Source: Argyresthia goedartella
Taxonomy: Eukaryota > Arthropoda > Insecta > Lepidoptera > Argyresthiidae
Assembly: GCA_949825045.1 (NCBI GenBank)
Contig: OX463809.1
Span: 337,501 to 401,500 of the forward strand
Length of the DNA: 64,000 nucleotides
Direction of reading: 5' to 3'
Below, in pieces: positions 36,606 to 47,110 of the stretch. A program made the position numbers and the translations under genes. The notes below the pieces were generated by a model. That model did not search any database. It was not told where the DNA came from and saw only the letters and a program-made list of their open reading frames with translations. Each line of letters begins with the position of its first letter. Position 1 is the stretch's first letter.

Positions 36606-36802
36606 AAACTGAAAATTTCGAAGAAATCCACAGATCTGTTCGAGGATTAGATTGTCTAAGTCACTGGAAAGGGTCAGAGTTTAGAACATCCTTTCACTAT
36701 TTGAGTATAGTGATTTTGCCAAAGGTTTAAAACAAGAAGCTATGCAAAATTTCCTCACGTTGTATTGTGCAATAACAATATACTCGGCAGAGGTACATTT
36801 TA

Positions 36803-36860
36803 GAAATTTAAAAGCTCTTGCGCCAGTGATGATTCATTGGCGCAAGAGCTTTTAAATTTC
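36803..36860. repeat. Perfect 23-bp inverted repeat inside the transposase remnant
   Basis: The arm 36803-36825 (GAAATTTAAAAGCTCTTGCGCCA) is the exact reverse complement of 36838-36860, with a 12-base loop. It interrupts the transposase reading between the HFRNLKALAP and the AQELLNFFVTN segments. Confidence 0.95.
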
Positions 36861-37240
36861 TTTGTAACCAATTTAAAAAAAAACGGTTTAGAGTACTTTA
36901 CTAGTAATGTTCATAACTTAATACATATTGTAGATGAGGTTAAAAAATTTGGGAAATTAAATAACTTTAATGCATATAAATTTGAAAACAAATTATATTT
37001 AATTAGGATTTGCTTAGACAAGGAAATAAAATACTTGTTCAGGTAGCCAGCCAGGTAGGCGAGCTCGAGACTATTGATTATGAACGGAATTCCATCCTAT
37101 CCAATGCAGATTATTCATATGTAAAGAAAAACTATAAAAACCATAGGGTCGATTTGCATTTCCAGGATTTCATGCTATCAACAAAAAAAGAAGATAAATA
37201 TTTTTTAAAACAAAAAAGAAATAATCTAGATTAGCAGTTT

Positions 37241-38049
37241 TAATATTCAAGAAAAACAGATAAGAATTTATTGCCAAAAAAATTTAACATGTGCAAAATG
37301 TTTTGGATCTTCCTATTTATTCCTCATATCTTAATATTTTTAAGACCTCAGAGAATTTAGGATTAATAACAGAATTGGTTTGTTCTCCTTGTGACGTCAA
37401 ATTAGTAGTCACTATCTACGAATCTGAATTATATTTTGTTCCCTTTTGTTACCTATCTATTGTATAATAAAACATTATTATCTATAAACCATTCTTTTAT
37501 TGGGCAAAACGAGCTGTTTTGTATTTTATGTTTACTAATAGGTTCTATATTTCACAAGCAGAAACTAACTTTATAAATCTTAATTATATAATCATGATAA
37601 ACCTTGATGTAGGAACCAATACGCGATAAAAATCTAATAAAAATAAACAAAGGAGAAACACTAACCAAATAAAAACTAAAACCTAATTTAAGTGAAAGGT
37701 ATCTTTTGAAAAAGCAATTAGGCAATAAGCATCAAAGTATAGGTTTATACCTAACTACGCAATTTAAACATAATGTTATGTTATATTTACTATTAGGTAC
37801 TATCTTTTACTAGTAGAAAATATCTTTATGAATCTTAATAACTTAATCTTAATAAATCTTGATGCACGAACCAATACACGATAAAAATCTAATAAAAATA
37901 AACAAAGGAGGGCCTGGGTGTTTTTTGAGCTTTATCTTTTTAACACAAACTTAAAATTCTTAGAAAACAACAAAAATAATTTTTTTGTAAACAAGTTCAC
38001 AAAGATACGGGTGATACGGGTCAACTTAAAATTAATTTCTGTAAAATGT
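37241..38049. other. Unassigned AT-rich sequence between two convergent genes
   Basis: No coding block recognised. A segment near 37620-37668 (ACGCGATAAAAATCTAATAAAAATAAACAAAGGAG) recurs at 37874-37911, a direct repeat about 255 bp apart. Confidence 0.5.
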
Positions 38050-39540
38050 CGTCGTTATATGGCTTCATTGATCATTAGTTTTCGTAGTATCGTTGCTTGA
38101 TATATTTTCTTTATTTTTGTCACTGGTCTCGTTATGCAGATTAGTGCTATTTTTAGCTTCCAACGCATTATTATTTTCATTTTCTTTTGAATCCACGTTC
38201 CGTTTTGGTCTCTTATGACTGTTTCTAGATGATGATGCCCTTTGCAGTTTTGAGCTCTTCCGTTTTGTTGCATTTTTCAGAATTGATTTGAAGAATGTCT
38301 CATTAGCGGCAATAGTATAACTTCTGTCACATTCATAAATGAGTACAAAAAATAGACCCAAAACATTTTTAAACAGCTTTAGGCTTATTTTTGTGCCTTC
38401 ACCTCTCGCACTTCCAGACCAAGAGAATTGTGTTAAAAAATATCTGTTGAAGGAAACGTCCACAAGTAGATAAGCGCAATTTGAGGCCTTTCCTGGTGGA
38501 CAAACGATGCTTTATTTTGCCTTTAATTCTGCTTTCATGTCGTCGTCAGTAAGCAGATCTTCAAAATTAGAACGTTCGGCTATTTATGATAAATAAATAA
38601 AAATAAATAAATAAATTGGTTTAAAGCAGAATGCTTTATTTTCCAAATTTAACGTCACAACCGCTGAGGATTGTTTCGTTATCATGTGTTCAAATTTCAC
38701 AGAAAATTCAGTGTTTTGGTTTCCTATGATTATATTTTGATTTTTTAACATTTCTTGTTGAGTTTTGTATATCTCCAATTGATTCGTTGTAATATTTATG
38801 AGTTCCGAAGTTTCAATAACTTGTCCTTGCGTTACTTCACCTTAAATATCTAATGTAGCAGGTTCATTGCCATCGTTTGAAAACGCGGGTGGAATATTTT
38901 GTTCTGATAAAACAGATAGCTCTTGGCTTGTTACCTGAAATAAATAAAATTTGAATGTAAGAAGCTACTTAAATAGTTCATTGAAACAGGCAAAACCTTT
39001 GAAAGGCGTCATTTTGTATATAGTAGAATAAGTAAAAGGTAGTAATAATGTTTTGGAAAAAAAAGAACAACCTACCATTATTACGATATTTAGAATACAA
39101 ATAATAATGAATTAATCGCTATTTTGAGACTAAAAGAAACAATCGCACACTCGCGCACAACATGTTCACAGGCTTTGGTGTAGGGATACCCTACACTGAA
39201 TCAAACTACAATATAATATTTTAATGATGAAATTCTTTTACTATCCTCCTTTAGAGATCATAAACGATTTAGCGTTATTTTGTGTAAAATAAAAAGGTAA
39301 AAGGTGTGAACCTGGTTTAGCATTGTATTAAATTCATGGATTTGTCGCACTGGCACTGCCCCTCCCACTGTTGGTAAGGCCGCCGGCATCGCCGCCGCTG
39401 CCGAGTCCTCATCAAGTTCTGTTGTGGAACGATCTAGCATTTCTCCAAGTATTTGTTCGGCTATTTCGTAAGTTTGTATATTTTCTCTTTTGACAACGGA
39501 TCCAATTACAGACCATTCGGGTTTAGGGATAGAGTCTTCA
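38050..39540 (-). pseudogene. Spliced DUF4806-like protein gene
   Basis: Reading down the minus strand, an exon (SIPKPEWSVIGSVVKRENIQTYEI... MLNQ) ends at CAG|GTTCAC (39312). A 370-bp intron with a TTTATTTATTTCAG acceptor follows (end about 38939). The next exon reads VTSQELSVLSEQ, with a stop in SIDI-like LDI*, then a helical stretch (EIYKTQQEMLKNQNIIIGNQN). The final part reads NFEDLLTDDDMKAEL, CPPGKASNCAYLLVDVSFNRYFLTQFSWSG, GEGTKISLKLFKNVLGLFF and a basic tail. That domain resembles the arthropod DUF4806 domain, from memory. Two stops and a TAAA microsatellite (38587-38617) break it. It converges on the transposase remnant at 35950-37240. Confidence 0.65.
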
Positions 39541-40689
39541 ATTTTAGAATATATTTTGTTTTTTTTTTTTGTTTAGCTAACGATTTAAGGGGGCTTTTTA
39601 AGGGTTTAACAAAGATCACGGATCTCTAAAACATTGATTCAAAGAAGAGGTAAAAAGACACATAATGACACCTGAAGTAACAATACATCAGAAATAGCTG
39701 CTCTTTTGACAATATAAGCTGCATTAGAGAAATAAAATTCACTTACAGATTTAAAAAGGTTAAAATTATCACTATTACTCACATAAGATAATTATTTAAG
39801 CTTAATCTACGGGTTAAGGCTGCACTTTAAAAGACGCCATTTATTATTTTGAAATAAAATGTTAATATCCTAAAAAAAAAGGTGATTATAATATAATAAT
39901 TCTTTTCTGATAATTTAGGACCACTATCAACATTTTCGTGGGCCAATTAGCATATTATTATGTAATCGTATGGTTTATATAAACAACATGAAACCGATAT
40001 TATTTTGTTTAGTCAATAAATAATATTTTTGTTTTTATTTGGAATACTGATTAATTTATGGAGGCCTAACAAAACTACTTAAAAATATCCTAAACATACA
40101 CAGAAAACGTAAATGCGTTTAGAAATTACGTGTACATAAGAACTATAAAAGGCATAATCACATTACTTACTTTTAGAATATTGTTTACTGATGGCCGATG
40201 AATTTATCCACAATAACATCCAGAGAGTGCAGGGAAATCTATGCTTGTCACAAACACAACCTAATAAAATCACTTGATGGCAAACCATTCATTCAATGAA
40301 TATTTAGTTCGTTCAAAGGGAAGCGCCAGGGAGGCTTTATAATGGCGCTAATAGTTTCATGCAGTTTTTTTAGCAGCTCTGTGCCACCATTAAAGAGTTG
40401 ATATTGAACTAAGGGTTGCATAAAATTGTGCCCAAATTGCCGCAAAGCTGCTGCAGAAAGTATGTAGTAGATTCTCTAGCGCTTAGTCTATCACCTTGAG
40501 TTACAAAAATATAGGCTCCAATGCTGTTAAGCAGGCAAATGAGTTAGCTGGGAAGGCTACCTGTCCGAGTACGTCTTTAAAATAAGTAATTAACGTTTAT
40601 ATTATAATAATAATAATACCTTGGACACTACTGACACACATTGATCTATATGATTGTAGTTTCCCGATAAAAAGATACCCTGTCCGAAA
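39541..40689. other. Unassigned AT-rich sequence
   Basis: No coding block recognised. A T run lies at 39559-39570 and an (AAT)n stretch at 40601-40617. It may be the rest of the DNA transposon; I could not find its terminal repeat. Confidence 0.45.
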
Positions 40690-41800
40690 CAATGTAAAAA
40701 TGTGGATTGATGAGCACGTCCGAGAAGCCCGGTCTAGTGTCCGTAGCTTAAAAAGTGCATTAAGTAATACAAGCCTCCGGCCCTGTCACGACTCGGAACA
40801 ATACAATCACCTGATAATCCTTGAAGTTAACCTCAAGCAGGCTATCCGAAAGGCAAGAAGGAGCCATATCAACGGAACAATTTCAAAAAGCAAGAACAAT
40901 ATGTGTAAAAGTATATGGAGTGTCATATCTGAGGAAACTTGCAGGAAAGTCAATGGAATCAATGCACCAGTGACCAGCAGCGCGCGGCCATCGCCGCTCC
41001 CGCGCTTAACAGATTCTTTATTGATTCTAAAAAAAACAACACATCAAAACCGGTTCCCGATACAGCAATGTGCTATGTGAGATCATTTACTACTTCACTC
41101 TTAATGCCAACATTTCAGTTCGCGGCCTTCACACTGGGTGAAATAATTAAAACTAAACATCAAGCGAAAACATTCAAAAGATATGTATTTAACTATTGCC
41201 CTACTTATTTGATCAATGTGCCTCTCTCGGTTTCTACCGTGGTGTTCTCAAGATGATCAAAGTACAACCAATATATAAAGGAATAGGTGAAATGCACTTA
41301 CTAAAATGCTATCGACCGATCTCATTAATACCAATTGTCTCCAAGGCATTTGAACGCTTGCTGGGTGATAGAATGATGCAATATTTGAGGTTGAGAAGGT
41401 AAAGTATTTAGGCTTCATTATCGACTCTACACTAACCTGGTCCTCTCATATCGATGCTTGATGCGCCCGGCTCTCTTCAGCGTGTCATGCACTACAACAA
41501 CTGGGTCCTAGTCTTACTATAGATAAAATAAAACTGGCATATTACGGATACTTTAACTCCAAGCTAAACTACGGGATTGACCTCTGGGCAACAGCTGCAA
41601 GCAGGGACAAAGCATTTTATATGCAAAAGAGAGCAATCAGAATTATTGCAGGTAAACCAAGAGATTGGTGAAACTTTCCTGAAACTTTTACATGCTCGGC
41701 ATTGTGAGGATTTTATACTTCCTGAAGTACATGCCAATACTGGAGGTAGCTATGTACGTTAGAAGCAACTTGAGCATGTTCCCCACAAACCATGACCGTC
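40690..41800 (+). pseudogene. LINE ORF2 with its RT catalytic core deleted
   Basis: The endonuclease-RT linker (KQAIRKARRSHINGTISKSKNNM, SIWSVISEE) leads to the RT start in another frame (GVLKMIKVQPIYKGIG, CYRPISLIPIVSKAFERLLGDRMMQYL). Directly after it the text jumps to the thumb (VKYLGFIIDSTLTWSSHIDA), LAYYGYFNSKLNYGIDLWATAASRDKA and MQKRAIRIIAG. The motifs with the catalytic aspartates (AFD and YADD) are absent, so about 130 codons are missing at about 41395-41405. Several further shifts occur. Confidence 0.8.
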
Positions 41801-41880
41801 ATAATTTGAAAACCGGTCAAGTGCAAGTCTAAATCGCGCACGAAGGGTTCCGTACCACCGTTCAATGGAAGCGATGGTGT
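41800..41880 (-). repeat. Fragment of a common interspersed repeat
   Basis: On the minus strand GGTACGGAACCCTTCGTGCGCGA and GCACTTGACCGGTTTTC match the 3' part of the repeat block at 45595-47110. It joins the LINE C-terminus directly. Confidence 0.6.
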
Positions 41881-42309
41881 GGAGTGAATAGTTTGGATTT
41901 TACACAGCAAAATATTGTTTTATATTGTTTTAGATATTATATAAAACTTGATGTGCCATTATTGGGACAATAATTATTGTGTATCGATTAATTTTATGTG
42001 TGCATGCGTTTCTAATCTATATTACGTAATTTTTATTTTTGGTACGAATCTATTGATTGTTTTGTACGCCTTACTGTAGATCATAGTGACATATTTGCTA
42101 GTTTTATTACACCAACCCACGAATACCTATGTTTCATCAAATAATACATGTATTTTATCTTTTCATCTTTTTACTAGCAATAGATTTTCCTGTCCTGCCT
42201 AGGTTTGCTGGACGATATCTCTTTTTAGAGATAAGCTCGCCTTTGAGCATAAATGTTCATTGTATTTTTACTCAATATTTACCGTGCAATAAATACATTC
42301 ATATTATCC
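41881..42309. other. Unassigned sequence with a LINE-tail motif
   Basis: AT-rich. At 42195-42238 it has GGTTTGCTGGACGATATCTC...GAGATAAGCTCGCC, the inverse of the motif at 36545-36605 and 55838-55872. No gene seen. Confidence 0.5.
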
Positions 42310-42524
42310 ATAATATTGAAATATCCATAACTTTATCCCTGCTTCCTTCTTTCTTGCCCTGTTCATCAATTAAGCTTGTGATCCATGTTTTGCTGTTATT
42401 AAAACCTTGTTTGGGCGCTCGTAATGATCTTTTTATTTGCAATTGCTGTTTTGACCAGTTTAGTGTTGAAATCTCGGAGGTCTTTGAGTATTCTGCGTTT
42501 GACTTTGCGGTCTATTAGGTAATA

Positions 42525-43070
42525 TTAGGTCCTTACATATGAAATTGGCGTTTCGCCGTACTGGCCACGTTGATCTCAAATATCTCCTCTATGGTTAGGA
42601 ATTCCAAATTCAAATTTATACAGCTACATGTATTTGTGTTTCTAAAATTATAATTCATTTGTTTTTTCCTCAATTGTTTTTTTTTTTTGCGTCACTCAGC
42701 TTACAAAATGGAAAACTTGAAATATCGCGTTATTTACGAGTATGAGTTCTGCCGTGGCACCAGTGCTGCAGAAACGGCTCGAACCATTAATCATGTGTAT
42801 GGCGACGGTGCCGCAATAGAAAACACTGTGAGTTTTTGGTTCCAACGTTTTCGTTCTGGAAATTTCGACCTGCAGAACAAGCCCCGTGGACGGCCGGAGA
42901 CCAAAGTTGACAATGAAGAATTGAAGGCTATTGTGGAAGCGGATTCATCGCAAACCACGTCCGAGTTAGCTGCAGGCTGAGGTGTTAGTGATAAAACTGT
43001 TTTTAATCCACTTGAAGCAAATTGGGGAGGTGAAAAAGCTTGAAAGGTGGGTACCTCACAATATTATATT
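42525..43070 (+). mobile_element. 3'-truncated mariner element
   Basis: The left end (42525) begins TTAGGTCCTTACATATGAAA after a TA dinucleotide. It is the terminal sequence that I remember from cecropia-type mariners of moths. The same end occurs at 62201-62268. The 5' untranslated part runs to about 42707. I find no matching right end near 43070, so the element is cut. Confidence 0.85.
42687..43060 (+). pseudogene. Mariner transposase N-terminus
   Basis: The usable start is the ATG at 42708 (MENLKYRVIYEYEFCRGTSAAETARTINHVYG), the paired helix-turn-helix region that binds the terminal repeats. FWFQRFRSGNFDLQNKPRGRP is the linker between the two DNA-binding halves. A TGA at 42978-42980 stops the frame within ELAAGxGVSDKT, and a shift near 43010 follows before QIGEVKKLERWVPH. 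The catalytic DD34D domain is absent. It is a non-functional fragment of about 97 plus 25 codons. Confidence 0.9.
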
Positions 43071-43240
43071 CTGCGGAGCATTTGGATTGGGATTCCTTTT
43101 CACAGTGCTTTTGTGAATGGTGTTAATTTATTGTTGTTTGTTTTTGGTTGTTTTATAGTTTTACTAGGCTTTTCTATTGAATCTTTTATATGGTCGTAAA
43201 GATTATCCAAAAGTTCTACATATATTTTCATGTTTTTTTA
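43071..43240 (-). other. RTE linker sequence right of the mariner
   Basis: Minus-strand reading continues the RTE linker (PKTNNNKLTPFTKAL, KGIPIQMLRRI). This shows that the mariner sits within the RTE fragment. Confidence 0.5.
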
Positions 43241-43445
43241 ATTGGTTTGATGTTCTATGTTGAATTCTTCTTTATTATTTATTAAAATTATGCCTTTGTA
43301 AGTTTTTTAATTTTTCGTTGAATAGGGTTTTGCGGTGAATTTGGGTGTCATAATTTACTCTTGCGCGTAAGGCTTTGTGATCAGAATAACATGTTAATTT
43401 ATCAAAGAAGGACACATTTTTTATAATTGTTTGTTTTTGTGTAAT

Positions 43446-45004
43446 ATACTACTACTACTACTATTCATTCTAAAGAGTGAGGTAATGCTAAAGGTAATGC
43501 ACGCTACTCTTAACTATCTTAAGAGTAGGACTGTCCCTGATGGTAAAGGGATGGCATTCCACAATCGAATGGCACGGGGACTAAAACCGTGCTCATTTTA
43601 GTAAAGTTTATGCCAAAGCTTATAAATTTTCACATGTTTAAATAGTAATTGGTTCCCCAAGATACAGGCCTAGCCTAGTTTGGGGACCCCTGGAAATTTG
43701 TTTATTTTGTTTAAGCTATGCACTGAATGTTAGATGCTAAGTTCCATTACGCCGTACCTTTTTGTGCTAAATAAATATTTTTTCATTTCATTTTCATTTT
43801 CAAGACGCGGTGTATGTATTTGTATGTATGAGATGCATATTAGTACTGTTTCAGAATCTTTCAGACTTCAGTTTATTCACATTATAATAGATAGTAAGCT
43901 AATCGGGCTTCATAGAGTCGCAAGGACACCAGCGTCCAGCATTGCGGGTAAAAGGATTTAGGGGCTCAATGCTCGATGTCGACTCCGCTAACTTAGTTAC
44001 AACAACTCACAAGTACAACAACTTAGTTACAGCACTGAACTTAGTCGCGAACTGTCCGAGCGACATATTAATTGACGTGGAAGGGTACCCTCCAGGATAA
44101 CAACGTCCATCTTAACAATTTATAAGTTGACTGGCGCTAGATTTAGAAGGCCTATCTAACTTCAAAATTTTTATTTTCTGTCTTATTGTTTAGTTATATT
44201 ATTGTATCGCTTTCGACACAAGATATCCGTTCCCATAACATTTTTGTCCGTAATGTCGCCCCAAAATCATTTCCTGTACTTTACTACTCGTTTAAGTATC
44301 TATATAATATCCGTAACTCCTAATATATTACAAACCACACCCGGGTGGGCTCAATTCCCTCAGGGGAAACGTATAGCGATAGCCTATCGATTGCTCACAA
44401 GGGCGCAACATGCCGATTTGGCTTCTCGGCGGCGCCTATTTTGTTTGGAGACTACCTCAATAAAGAAACAAAAATAAAAAATAATAATTGAAATTGAAAT
44501 TGAAACTGACAAATATGGTATTTTGAGCCCTGTGGAGAAATTGATGTGCTATCGATATGCGTTTTCCATCACAGAATAGGGCCGAAAAACGCCATGTAAT
44601 GTTGTTGGCACGTGTCAAGAAACTGTTGTTTTCCTGCTTACTATAGGTACTAAACTTACTTCGTGCTGCTTTAAGTACATGCCGACTATTTCGGCTATTT
44701 ACTTATTTTCCTCATCAAATTTGAAAAATCTCAATCTGAATTTAGGTTCCCGGGTAACCTCTACGACTATACTTTATGTAAAGATGATTTAGGTGTAATA
44801 TGAATATTAAAATTACCAACTTTGTCAAATTCTGAAGGCGTCAAAACTAACGAACTAATCTGACTATTTGAAATCCTACAGCTCTGGCCCCTTTGCCATT
44901 CAAAGGTTCTATTTTCAAAATCGTTTTATAGTTCAGACGCCTCCAGAATCAGTGTAACGTTTTCAACACGAGTAGGAACAAAATGCAATCAATGATAACA
45001 ACAT
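43446..45004. other. Unassigned sequence
   Basis: No gene seen. There is an (ACT)n stretch at 43447-43463, a possible LINE tail at 43760-43800 (TTTCATTTCATTTTCATTTTC), and an AATAAAGAAACAAAAATAAAAAATAATAATTG tail-like stretch at 44457-44490. Motifs near 43655-43690 (CCCCAAGATACAGGCC...TTTGGGGACC) resemble the SINE tail region at 48975-49000. Confidence 0.45.
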
Positions 45005-45128
45005 CTCGTGCCCCGTGCCCCGTGCCCCGTGCCCCGTCATGCCCCGTGCCCCGTGCCCCGTCGTGCCCCGTGCCCCGCGCCGGCCACTCGAGTCCACCCA
45101 CCCGCACGTGCCCGCACGTGCCCGCACT
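45005..45128. repeat. GC-rich minisatellite
   Basis: About eight units of CCCCGTG with CATG/CGTG variants (45010-45076) are followed by CCCGCACGTG repeats (45100-45128). The minus-strand frame (ARGTTGHGARG repeats) only reflects this. It is a sharp GC-rich island in AT-rich surroundings. Confidence 0.85.
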
Positions 45129-45594
45129 CCGCGACCGCTAACTTTAATATCGGGTGAACTATGAAGGATCATCGACAATTAACCAGCTCGCTGTGAAACG
45201 AAACACGTTGCAGTTTAGTCACCGATATTGGATTTATTCTCATACGATTCGATTTGTAGTGTGTAACGGAACGAGAGCAGATCAGTTGTAATGTGTAACG
45301 GAACGAGAGTAGGTCAGGGTTAATTGATGTTTTTTTTACGAATTGTCTACTAGTCTGGGCTCTCTAACAAATATAAATACTTAGGTTGATTTATAAAAAC
45401 AAAAAAGCTTTTATTAGTTTTAATAAAACGGCCATGTTCGAGTTGGACTTGCGCACCAGGGTTTCCGCACAAATCGTATTATTTTTGTGAAGGAACTACA
45501 AATATATAGGTTTTGATTCCCCTGCGAATATCAAGCAATTACAGCAAAATTGTGACAATTATGGCGGTGTCTTTTGTTTGCTTTGACCTATATG
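45129..45594. other. Unassigned sequence with a short direct repeat
   Basis: GTGTAACGGAACGAGAG occurs at 45261 and 45295, 34 bp apart. No gene seen. Confidence 0.5.
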
Positions 45595-45766
45595 TTTTTT
45601 TTCACAACTTGGAGAGACTACAGACTTGAATAACTGGTATCAATTTCAACTTGATACCTCTACGCGTTCCTGAGAAAAAGGGTCTTGACAGGCGGACAGA
45701 CAGACGGACAGACAGACGTACAGACGGGCGACGAAGTGATCTTATTAACGGTTCCTTTTTAGGGTT

Positions 45767-45817
45767 CCGTGCCCGATGAGTGCCAAACGAGTCCCGTTTG
45801 GCACTCATCGGGCACGG
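45767..45817. repeat. 22-bp perfect inverted repeat
   Basis: The arm 45767-45788 (CCGTGCCCGATGAGTGCCAAAC) is the exact reverse complement of 45796-45817, with the 7-base loop GAGTCCC. It lies exactly where the minus-oriented and plus-oriented halves of the repeat block meet. Confidence 0.95.
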
Positions 45818-46377
45818 CACTATTACTAAGCCTCCGCTGTCCGTCCGTCCGTCCGTCCGTCACCGGGCTGTATCTCATGAACCGTTATGGGTAAAAGTTG
45901 ACATTTTCACAGAATGCATATGACATCGTAATTTTTTTTAAACCGTTAGTTTACAAACTAACGCGTTAGTTTGTATACTACTGATAAATTGTAAACCAGA
46001 CCGACAGGGTTTAAAATTTACGTTTCTCGTGTTAGGTTGACAGTTAAGATATTTGTCAACCTAACACGAAGACTATTCGGGGGCTTCGCTGCGCTCGCCC
46101 CCCTCTAGTCTTCACCTAAGCTACCGCACTGTTTGCCCTCAGGGTATTTCGTTTGCAATTCAAGTTTAAACCAGTTCACAATTAAACGGTTTTATTAAAA
46201 ACCAACGCGTCATATTGTACGCCACAGCGGTACGGTACAGTTTACAATTTTTCGATAGTTTGTAAACTAACGAGAAAAAAACGTTAGATTATAAACTAAG
46301 TTTTCACAATCATACTGTGATATATATATCTGTTGCCGCTACAGCAACAAATAATGTATATCACAATGTAGGAGCTC

Positions 46378-46574
46378 CCCTACACTACATACACTACATA
46401 CACTACATACACTACATTCACTACATACACTACATACACTACATACACTACATACACTACATACACTACATACACTACATACACTACATACACTACATAC
46501 ACTACATACACTACATACACTACATACACTACATACACTACATACACTACATACACTACATACACTACATACAA
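46378..46574. repeat. 9-bp minisatellite (ACTACATAC)n
   Basis: About 21 direct copies of ACTACATAC with one ACTACATTC variant. The 9-bp period keeps all frames free of stops on both strands, which explains open frames reading HYIHYIHYI on one strand and CSVCSVCSV or VVYVVY on the other. They are not genes. Confidence 0.97.
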
Positions 46575-46639
46575 GGAACGTGCTTAACACCACCCGCGGA
46601 ATAGCAAACCAGGACATAAATTGTGCGGCTTACCGCATG

Positions 46640-46700
46640 GTAATGGTGGCGCAATTGGTTTGTTATTTAGGGTTCTGGGTTCGAAACCACGTTCGGACAT
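46640..46700 (+). repeat. tRNA-like polymerase III promoter fragment
   Basis: TGGCGCAATTGG (46647-46658) and GGTTCGAAACC (46678-46688) are close to A box and B box consensus at near-tRNA spacing. The flanks do not form an acceptor stem, so a SINE or tRNA relic is likelier than a functional tRNA. Confidence 0.45.
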
Positions 46701-47110
46701 AACATTATTTTTGTTTTATTGTTTTAGTGGTTAAGTTTTCTTGTTCGATGGTACAGAACCCTTCGTGTGCCAGTCCGACCCGCACTTGACCGATTATTTG
46801 CTTTAAGGTCGGAACCCTAAAAAAGAAATCGAGTACTTTTCAAGACCAATCAAACGAGCCCAAAGTTAATGGGGTTGTTTCGAATCATTACAGAGTTCCC
46901 ATGGCCACCTAGCTTCCTGCTCCATCATTAGAGCATCTCTGTGCCATGAAAACATTGCATCGTCACCGGTTTAAGACATGCATGCAAAATGTCAGCTCAA
47001 ATGGAAACAGGTCAAATTTAACTTGCAAGATTTAATTACAGACAGACGGACGGACAGATGCCGGGACAGGTGAAACTAAATAAAAGCTTTTAAAATATAT
47101 CAGATGGCAT

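Larger units (their letters stand above)
35950..37240 (+). pseudogene. Spliced EnSpm/CACTA-like transposase remnant
   Basis: Short coding blocks join through consensus introns. Block 1 reads WKLLKRSGGYRRKVCKVYENI and ends at AG|GTAATT (about 36093); block 2 (NTIEETHIDESSP...) spans about 36200-36298 and ends at CAG|GTCAGT; block 3 starts after TTGCAG at about 36391 and reads YNFADSDTD. The C-terminal part, about 36600-37230, reads RGLDCLSHWKGSEFRTSFHYLSIVIL, then GLEYFTSNVHNLIHIVDEVKKFG and FNAYKFENKLY, then SQVGELE. This matches, from memory, the insect proteins with the DUF4218-like domain found with EnSpm/CACTA elements. The catalytic middle is missing and the C-terminal part has frameshifts and a hairpin insertion. 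Confidence 0.65.
42310..43445 (-). pseudogene. Second RTE LINE fragment, interrupted by mariner
   Basis: Minus-strand blocks read the end of an endonuclease (FFDKLTCYSDHKALRARVNYDTQ, about 43430-43320), the linker (DHIKDSIEKPSKTIKQ, about 43200) and, below the mariner, IDRKVKRRILKDLRDFNTKLV (about 42520-42450) and ITSLIDEQGKKEGSRDKVMDI (about 42390-42320). The last phrase corresponds to SWITRLTDENGLQQGSRDKI in the RTE copy at 31540-33340. RT itself is missing. The two parts are separated by the mariner at 42525-43070. Confidence 0.7.
45595..47110. repeat. Mosaic of interspersed lepidopteran-type repeats
   Basis: Recognisable phrases: TTGATACCTCTACGCGTTCCTGAGAAAAAGGGTC and the CAGACGGACAGACAG run on the left (minus orientation); CCGTCCGTCCGTC, CGGGCTGTATCTCATGAACCG and CTGTTGCCGCTACAGCAAC in plus orientation; GGTACAGAACCCTTCGTG and GACCCGCACTTGACCG at 46750-46796; AAAGTTAATGGGGTTGTTTCG and AACTTGCAAGATTTAATTACAGACAGACGG at 46864-47070. 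From memory these are pieces of one or two very abundant moth repeats. A different segment (45930-46315, with ACCGTTAGTTTACAAACTAACG) seems to be inserted. Confidence 0.65.

Noticed and set aside
36803..36860. MicroRNA precursor
   Set aside because: The arms are perfectly complementary and lie within a transposase frame; miRNA hairpins usually have mismatches and independent context.
46317..46617. HYI-repeat and CSV-repeat proteins
   Set aside because: They are translations of the 9-bp minisatellite.
46640..46700. Functional tRNA gene
   Set aside because: A and B box like sequences exist, but no acceptor stem could be paired.
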